27,421 nt of DNA from RFPI01 sp964470195. Lineage in GTDB: Bacteria; Pseudomonadota; Gammaproteobacteria; Burkholderiales; Methylophilaceae. Within the stretch, counting starts at the first letter, position 1. Every line of letters starts with the position of its first letter. This document shows, in pieces, positions 22,499-27,421 of this stretch. The stretch is from contig CAYYBG010000027.1 in NCBI GenBank assembly GCA_964470195.1, positions 1-27,421 of the forward strand. Direction: 5' to 3'. Position numbers and translations under genes: made by a program. The notes below the pieces were generated by a model. It made no database searches. It was not told the DNA's origin and saw only the letters and a list, made by a program, of their open reading frames with translations.

Positions 22499-22731
22499 GA
22501 TGCTGTCTCCACAAAGTAAATGAGAATAACAGCCTAGATAAATTCAGAATGAAAGACAAGCTATTGTTTTAATGCATTTTTTTATTTTTTTGTTAGTTTT
22601 TAACAATTATGATTTTTATTAGTTTTTTCGTTCATCATTTGACAACTTGACTAGCCAATGATGAACGAAAAATGCAGTTAGGTGGTGCATACAGCGCTAT
22701 TTAAATAATTTGAGCACTTATTAAGTGTTTA
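22499..22731. other. Intergenic region between ccsA and the pilin gene
   Basis: This is the longest gene-free stretch in the window. From the ccsA side it holds a 13-bp palindrome CACTTATTAAGTG (22715-22727) 4 nt after the ccsA stop, a perfect 16-bp inverted repeat (22624-22672), and a run of A-tracts on the minus strand (between 22567 and 22628). The tracts are spaced mostly 8-16 bp and lie upstream of the pilin gene. The tracts could act as an UP element or a bend. TTGTCT (22554-22559) is the nearest -35-like hexamer, but its 17-nt partner TAGGCT is poor. I see no open reading frame. Confidence 0.6.
22624..22672. repeat. Perfect 16-bp inverted repeat with 17-nt spacer
   Basis: TTTTTCGTTCATCATT (22624-22639) is the exact reverse complement of AATGATGAACGAAAAA (22657-22672). 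The T-rich side is on the outer left and the A-rich side on the outer right, so neither strand has a T-tract after the hairpin; this is the reverse of terminator polarity. The spacer contains TTGACA on the plus strand (22639-22644). Function unknown. Confidence 0.85.
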
Positions 22732-23871
22732 TCACAAAGTTCCGTAAGAATGTAATCCAGATAAAAACATATTGACGCCTAAGAAAGCGAAAGATGTCAC
22801 CAACAGACCAATGAGTGCCCACCAAGCCAATAAATTTCCACGCAAGCCCTTGACCAAGCGAAGATGTAACCAAGCGGCATAATTCAACCAAACAATGAGT
22901 GCCCATGTCTCTTTAGCATCCCAAGACCAATAGCTACCCCATGCCTCGGCGGCCCACATTGCACCAAGAATGGTAGCAATGGTAAAAAATATAAAACCCA
23001 CAGAAATTGATCGATACATCAAATCATCTAACATTTCCTTGGAGGGCAATAATTTTTGTCCCCATCCGCGATCGACAAGCAAGAAAGCGGATGCGACCAT
23101 CGCAGCCAAAGAGAATGCTCCATAACCAATGAAATTGGCTGGCACGTGAATTTTCATCCAATATGATTGCAAAGCAGGTACCAAAGGCTGAATCGAGTCA
23201 GCTTGACGGTCAAAGGTGTACCATAAAATAAAACCTACAGCCGCACTGACAACAAGCATGACAAAGCCACCTAATTGTCGAGTTTGGTAGCGCGCCTCGT
23301 AATACAAATACATCATCGATGTTATCAAACAGAATAAAATAAATACTTCATACAGATTGCTTAGTGGAATATGTCCAATATCAGGTGCAATCAAATAGGA
23401 CTCATACCAGCGCACCATCAGACCCGTTAATCCCATCACGACCGCTGACCAAGTGATAAAAGTTGCTAACTTGCCAGCAAATTCTGAGCGACGCAACATC
23501 GCTAACCAATAGATGAATGTTGCTAATATCAACAGCACATTCATCCACATCACTGCTGACTGGCTTGAAATCAAAAATTTAAGAAGAAATTGATGTTGCA
23601 CTGCAGCTAAATCGCCTGCATATAATGCAATGGCACTCAGAGAGATGGCTGCAACACCAGTAATCAAGCTTCTTATCGGTGACCAAAACCAACCTAATAG
23701 AGTAAAACCGATTACCGATGAGGCCAAAAAGAAGACTTCATAACTATCCATCAGGCTTTGATAATTGGCATATATTCCTGATGCAGCAAGCAATAACAAT
23801 AGGCTAAAAAGCCAATCTGTCCAATCCCGATTTTGCCAAAAGCGTGTACGGCTTATGTGATGTGACTGCAT
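22732..23871 (-). CDS. ccsA: Cytochrome c maturation protein CcsA (ResC; WWD heme-handling protein, System II)
   Basis: Together with ResB this protein moves heme across the inner membrane and ligates it to apocytochromes c. The 379-aa protein has about eight membrane helices and the WWD signature WGSYWSWDAKETWALIVWLNYAAWLHLR (about 310-335). Heme-ligand histidines are expected in the VPANFIGYGAF and HLRL regions. Some databases call this family CcsB, which is a naming clash. It follows resB by 2 nt. Its clients here would be cytochromes c1 (1172-1876) and c4 (25980-26603). Confidence 0.95.
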   Translation of the reverse strand: MQSHHISRTRFWQNRDWTDWLFSLLLLLAASGIYANYQSLMDSYEVFFLASSVIGFTLLGWFWSPIRSLITGVAAISLSAIALYAGDLAAVQHQFLLKFLISSQSAVMWMNVLLILATFIYWLAMLRRSEFAGKLATFITWSAVVMGLTGLMVRWYESYLIAPDIGHIPLSNLYEVFILFCLITSMMYLYYEARYQTRQLGGFVMLVVSAAVGFILWYTFDRQADSIQPLVPALQSYWMKIHVPANFIGYGAFSLAAMVASAFLLVDRGWGQKLLPSKEMLDDLMYRSISVGFIFFTIATILGAMWAAEAWGSYWSWDAKETWALIVWLNYAAWLHLRLVKGLRGNLLAWWALIGLLVTSFAFLGVNMFLSGLHSYGTL

Positions 23872-23873
23872 GA

Positions 23874-25847
23874 TTAATCTCCATTATATTGAGTCGCTTG
23901 TAAAGCCACTCTGCAGCGTTGCAATAACTGATTGTAATCCTGATCAAAGTCCTGATTTTTACGATTAGCACTCATTGCCAGCAAAACTTGCTTAGCGTCG
24001 GCTTTAAAAAGCAGCCATACGCGTCTTTCACGAATGTACATCATGGCAAATATTCCGATCACCAACAAGACCGAACCTAAATACACTAAGTTTTTTCCAG
24101 GTGAGCGGGTGAGTTGCAAACCACTAGCTTCAAGATGTTGATAATTGGTCAATTCCAAATAGAAAGGGGTTCCATAAAAGAATAAGTCGCTGATGGAATT
24201 AAGACTGTCAAGCAAGAACTTTTCCTGCAATGTTTTATTGGCCAACACTTGCGGATTTTTTTCTAAGGCCATTTGGTAGGCTTCCTGAGCTGCTTCACTA
24301 ATGATTTTGATGTAGGTCTTGGCAAGTTGCTCACGTTCCGCCTTAGGTACAGAAGCTTCAATAAATTGAGCCACATTGGTATAACCACCCTGGGCAAATT
24401 GTCTTAATAATTGTGCCACGCTGGACTCAAATTTTTGAATGGTTTGCTCATCACGATTGGCTGAAGATAACAGTCTTACGACTAGTCGATGAGCAATTTC
24501 ATCATGCTTTCGTTGATCAAATAGAGCTGCACGTAACAGCATAAAACTATTCAGCGTAAGGTTATCATCTGCAGGAATACGTAAATATTTATAATCTTCT
24601 TGAGCCGTCGCTCGCATCCCTGAGACAAAATAAAACTGCCCATCCAGATTGAGTGGCTGCATATAATTCAAATATTCTTTAGCTTGACCAGCACTATCAC
24701 GCACCTTGAATATTATACTAGGCCCGACATTACGTGGCTTGGCCTTAGAGTCTTGGGACAAATTCAAGACATTAAACTTTTTAAAATCCTCGAATTCTAT
24801 TGCCAAAGCTCCCTGACCTTCACCAATCTGAGTTTGCTCAAAGATTTTTCCGTTCAGTTTGATTGGTTCACTTCTATCGTTACTTATATCCCATGCATTT
24901 AGGGATAAAGCACTGCCACCATCTTGAAAATCAGACTGATAAATAGTGATACCTTTATAGGTAAGTGGATGATTCACTTTGATGGTTTGCTTTAGAGGTT
25001 GTTTCAAGTCCGGATCCATAATCACCAGATCACTTTCAAATGATTTTGGCTGTCCGGTAGGGTAGTGCTCTATTCGAAAGTCTTCTAGTGCCAAGGTAAA
25101 TGGTAGCTTTTGCACCATATATCCATCACGCACACGCTCAAAAGCAACATCAGCTCGACTACCTTCAGGCAAGGTCAAATTGGCACGGAAAGATAAATTA
25201 GACACTGATAACTTGCTTGCTTCAGGCACTTGGCTGACAGGTATATCACGAGTTTCAACTGCTTTATGTCCTAAAAGCTCTTGAATTTTGAGAGGAACAT
25301 TGCCATCCATCAACCCACCAATACAAATAATGATAATGGCAACATGGGTAAATAAATATCCAAGCTTTTGATAGTTTCCTGTTTTTCCTGCCAGCATTAC
25401 ACTTCCATCGCTGCGCTGTTCTTTGCGCCAACGATAATCATGCTGATGCAAAATCTGTATCAATCTCTCCTGAGCCTGCTTGTTAGAAATTGAATATGCA
25501 AATTTATGATGATGAGTAAATTGAGCCAAAGATTTTTCGTTCAAATGCTCGCGATACTGCCGCATATCCTTGATGATTTGAGGAGTTTGACGATAGACAC
25601 ATAAGCTTGTCGAGATAACTAAGAACAACAAGATGAGCAGAAACCAAGCACTATGATAAATATCATACATACCAAGCATCTTGAAGAAATCAAACCAAAA
25701 CGGCCCAAATTGAATTAAGTAATTATTATAGGGCTCATTCTGTTTAAGCACTGTCCCTATGATAGAGGCAATACTCACTACCGTCAGGACACTCACGGCA
25801 AAACGCATCGAACTCAAAAGTTCATAAAGTTTTTTGGGAAAAGTCAT
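23874..25847 (-). CDS. resB: Cytochrome c maturation protein ResB (CcsB/Ccs1-type, System II)
   Basis: ResB pairs with CcsA in System II cytochrome c assembly. The 657-aa protein opens with LLSSMRFAVSVLTVVSIASIIGTVLKQNEPYNNYLIQFGPFWF, the ResB N-terminal helix and loop (positions 11-53), has two more membrane helices (about 64-83 and 164-180) and a large periplasmic domain. A last helix (about 583-603) is followed by a short cytoplasmic tail. Segments such as KVNHPLTYKGITIYQSDF are typical. No strong Shine-Dalgarno sequence precedes the ATG. A TATATT -10-like box lies in the 85-nt upstream gap, but no good -35 box. Confidence 0.95.
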   Translation of the reverse strand: MTFPKKLYELLSSMRFAVSVLTVVSIASIIGTVLKQNEPYNNYLIQFGPFWFDFFKMLGMYDIYHSAWFLLILLFLVISTSLCVYRQTPQIIKDMRQYREHLNEKSLAQFTHHHKFAYSISNKQAQERLIQILHQHDYRWRKEQRSDGSVMLAGKTGNYQKLGYLFTHVAIIIICIGGLMDGNVPLKIQELLGHKAVETRDIPVSQVPEASKLSVSNLSFRANLTLPEGSRADVAFERVRDGYMVQKLPFTLALEDFRIEHYPTGQPKSFESDLVIMDPDLKQPLKQTIKVNHPLTYKGITIYQSDFQDGGSALSLNAWDISNDRSEPIKLNGKIFEQTQIGEGQGALAIEFEDFKKFNVLNLSQDSKAKPRNVGPSIIFKVRDSAGQAKEYLNYMQPLNLDGQFYFVSGMRATAQEDYKYLRIPADDNLTLNSFMLLRAALFDQRKHDEIAHRLVVRLLSSANRDEQTIQKFESSVAQLLRQFAQGGYTNVAQFIEASVPKAEREQLAKTYIKIISEAAQEAYQMALEKNPQVLANKTLQEKFLLDSLNSISDLFFYGTPFYLELTNYQHLEASGLQLTRSPGKNLVYLGSVLLVIGIFAMMYIRERRVWLLFKADAKQVLLAMSANRKNQDFDQDYNQLLQRCRVALQATQYNGD

Positions 25848-25932
25848 AGACCAACGTCATTCATACAATCGCAACAATATAGCCTGATTTTGCATCAACA
25901 AACTTAGAAAGCTACTGCTTCACATAAGTTTC

Positions 25933-25960
25933 AAAAAATTAGGGTGACCGAAGCCACCCT
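25933..25960 (-). terminator. Rho-independent terminator of the cytochrome c4 gene
   Basis: On the minus strand an 8-bp stem (AGGGTGGC / GTCACCCT, one G-T pair) closes a UUCG tetraloop through a C-G pair (25941-25960). AATTTTTT follows (T-run 25933-25938). It begins 19 nt after the cytochrome c4 stop. UUCG loops are unusually stable. It isolates the cytochrome c4 gene from resB-ccsA. Confidence 0.92.
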
Positions 25961-25979
25961 GCCTGACAATTGTAGTTGG

Positions 25980-26603
25980 CTAGCGAAGGCCTTGAATATA
26001 ATCCGCTACCGCGAGCATTTCATCATCGCTTAGCTTCATCGCAATGGAGCGCATCACTTTGGCGTTGTCATTGGCGCGCTCACCTGCTCGGAAAGCTTTA
26101 AGTTGGGTAACAGTGTATTCAGCATGCTGCGCCCCCAATCGAGGAAATTGAGAAGGAATACCGGCGCCATTTGCGCCATGACAAGAGGCACAAGCTGGAA
26201 CACCATTTGCGGCAATGCCTCCTTTGTAGATTTTTTCACCCAAAGAAGCTTTGCCATTGCTACGCGCAGCACCAGCGCGAATTTGTTGAGAAGAAAAATA
26301 AGCTGATATGGCGACCATATCCTCATCAGTTAACATGGCTGCCATGCCAGACATCACAGCATTTTTTCTTTCACCCGATTTAAAGTTGGCGAGCTGTTTT
26401 TGTAAATACTCTGGGTGCTGAGCTGCTAACTTAGGATACATCGAAACAGGACTATTCCCATCCACTCCATGACAGGCGGCACAGACCGTATTAACGATTT
26501 TTTCAACCGCTACATTATCGTCGGCAAGTAAGACATTACTGAACCAAGAACCGGCAATCAAAAAAATGGTAGCAAACAATTTTGCAACGATACGCGAATT
26601 CAT
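25980..26603 (-). CDS. Diheme cytochrome c4
   Basis: Cytochrome c4 is a periplasmic two-domain electron carrier, usually feeding terminal oxidases from the bc1 complex. The 207-aa precursor has a signal peptide (1-27, ending LLA) and two heme sites, C41-AA-C44-H45 and C138-AS-C141-H142, in two similar halves. Candidate axial methionines are in AVMSGMAAML (about 83-91) and KVMRSIAMKLS near the end. The repeated YPKLAAQHPEYL and FPRLGAQHAEYT stretches show the internal duplication. It is monocistronic, with its own terminator, and diverges from engB. Confidence 0.95.
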   Translation of the reverse strand: MNSRIVAKLFATIFLIAGSWFSNVLLADDNVAVEKIVNTVCAACHGVDGNSPVSMYPKLAAQHPEYLQKQLANFKSGERKNAVMSGMAAMLTDEDMVAISAYFSSQQIRAGAARSNGKASLGEKIYKGGIAANGVPACASCHGANGAGIPSQFPRLGAQHAEYTVTQLKAFRAGERANDNAKVMRSIAMKLSDDEMLAVADYIQGLR

Positions 26604-26670
26604 ACTGATTAATTCCCAATTAATAAGAAGGGCTTTTGGCCCAAGTGATCACAACATAAAACGCTTTATT

Positions 26671-26700
26671 TTAACGAAATTAGCTTATTCGTGGTAGCAT
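26671..26700 (+). promoter_or_regulatory. Candidate engB promoter
   Basis: TTAACG (26671-26676) and TAGCAT (26695-26700) are spaced 18 nt, each matching the sigma-70 consensus at four of six positions, with TGG just before the -10 box. It ends 22 nt before the engB ATG, which has AAGGA 7 nt upstream. The 119-nt gap is shared with the divergent cytochrome c4 gene. Confidence 0.35.
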
Positions 26701-26722
26701 TTTCAGCCCTAAGGAAACCATT

Positions 26723-27358
26723 ATGCCGCTATTTCAAAACGCTCAGTATTACATTTCAGCTCACCACTTATCGGATTTACCAGCACCGCAGGGAGTGGAA
26801 ATTGCTTTTGCTGGTCGATCTAATGCAGGCAAATCAAGTGCACTAAATACGCTGGCTAATCATAACCGTCTTGCTTTTGTCAGCAAACAGCCTGGGCGAA
26901 CGCAATTGATTAACTTTTTTGCTTTGGGAGATCAGCGCTATTTGGTGGATTTGCCCGGCTATGGTTATGCCAAAGTTCCTGAGAGTCTTAAAAAGCATTG
27001 GCAACAAGTGCTATCTAGCTATTTGATGCAGCGTTCAACTTTGTATGGCTTGGTACTAGTGATGGACTCTCGTCACCCACTCACCAAATTGGATACGCAA
27101 ATGTTAGACTGGTTCTGTCCCAGTGGAAAACCAGTGCATGTTTTGCTTACTAAATCCGACAAGCTATCTCGCAATGCCGCAAACCAAACTTTGCTGGCAG
27201 TTCGCAAACGATTAGATACTGACTGGCAAAACTGTTCTGTGCAATTATTTTCCAGCTTAAAAAAACAAGGCGTACAAGAGGCAGAAAATATCATCGGGGG
27301 CTGGTTGAAACAGGCTGCTTTACAAATACCAGATCCCATACTCCATGTCCCAGATTAA
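26723..27358 (+). CDS. engB: Ribosome biogenesis GTP-binding protein EngB (YsxC/YihA)
   Basis: EngB is an essential small GTPase that helps assemble the large ribosomal subunit. The 211-aa protein has G1 GRSNAGKSS (about 31-39), G2 in the KQPGRTQLINFF region, G3 DLPGYGYAKVP (about 76-86) and G4 TKSDK (about 140-144). The G5-like element is in VQLFSSLKKQG. Length is typical. AAGGA precedes the ATG by 7 nt. Together with the htrA-type gene it is one of two plus-strand genes. Confidence 0.97.
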   Translation: MPLFQNAQYYISAHHLSDLPAPQGVEIAFAGRSNAGKSSALNTLANHNRLAFVSKQPGRTQLINFFALGDQRYLVDLPGYGYAKVPESLKKHWQQVLSSYLMQRSTLYGLVLVMDSRHPLTKLDTQMLDWFCPSGKPVHVLLTKSDKLSRNAANQTLLAVRKRLDTDWQNCSVQLFSSLKKQGVQEAENIIGGWLKQAALQIPDPILHVPD

Positions 27359-27421
27359 TTCCGCGTTGCTCAAATTTTGTCATCGGCCGGTAAGCGGGTT
27401 TTTCTGCGTACTGTTGCGCTC
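27359..27421. other. Unassigned right end of the window
   Basis: After the engB stop only 63 nt remain. On the plus strand a frame starting ATG at 27345 (overlapping engB) stays open to the edge (MSQINSALLKFCHRPV...). On the minus strand two frames close here, one ending ...RLPADDKI (stop at 27370-27372) and one ending ...NPLTGR. Any of these could be the edge of a neighbouring gene. I recognise none of them. Confidence 0.3.

Noticed and set aside
22715..22727. Palindrome CACTTATTAAGTG after ccsA as a terminator or FNR-type site
   Set aside because: The stem is short, no T-tract follows, and it does not match the FNR consensus; noted only in the intergenic entry.
1..27421. Mobile element, prophage, CRISPR or defence system
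   Set aside because: All long frames match housekeeping genes; no transposase, integrase, Cas protein or regularly spaced repeat was seen.

Overview
The window looks like a chromosomal core segment of a betaproteobacterium, most likely a low-G+C member of the Methylophilaceae (methylotrophs). This rests on the gene order (mla operon, ibaG, murA, hisGDC, hisBHAFIE, tatABC, petABC, sspAB), on separate hisI and hisE genes, on System II cytochrome c maturation genes, and above all on a 3-hexulose-6-phosphate synthase (HPS) gene, the formaldehyde-fixing enzyme of the ribulose monophosphate (RuMP) cycle. I see no insertion sequence, prophage, CRISPR array or other mobile element. The DNA is A+T-rich by eye; G+C was not computed.

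Layout. Almost everything is on the minus strand, so transcription runs from high to low coordinates. Only the HtrA-type protease (4655-5788) and the GTPase gene engB (26723-27358) are on the plus strand. From the right end: engB diverges from a monocistronic diheme cytochrome c4 gene with its own UUCG-loop terminator. Next come resB-ccsA (cytochrome c maturation), then an orphan prepilin gene with a weak terminator. A long packed run follows: mlaFEDCB (retrograde phospholipid transport), a YadGH-type ABC exporter, ibaG (BolA family), a CGFS monothiol glutaredoxin, murA, and hisG-hisD-hisC. The hps gene follows with its own promoter, about 110 nt of leader and a strong terminator. Then come hisB-hisH-hisA-hisF-hisI-hisE, hinT and tatA-tatB-tatC. 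Past the plus-strand protease lie a Nif3-like gene, the cytochrome bc1 operon petA-petB-petC, sspA-sspB and a partial tRNA-Thr.

How it works together. Six his genes depend on transcription that must cross, or start inside, the hps unit: the hps terminator ends only 18 nt before the hisB start codon. The Tat translocase genes are part of the same downstream run, and the Tat pathway would export the Rieske protein PetA encoded nearby, which has a twin-arginine-like signal. ResB/CcsA would attach heme to cytochromes c1 and c4. IbaG and the CGFS glutaredoxin are a known iron-sulfur trafficking pair.

Best leads: (1) hps as a self-contained transcription unit inserted in the his cluster, with readthrough implications for hisB to tatC; (2) a linker plus amphipathic helix at the HPS C-terminus; (3) a 91-residue lysine/alanine/proline histone-H1-like tail on TatA; (4) a perfect 16-bp inverted repeat without terminator polarity between ccsA and the pilin gene. 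None of these amounts to a proven new system. The hps arrangement is the most unusual structural signal here.
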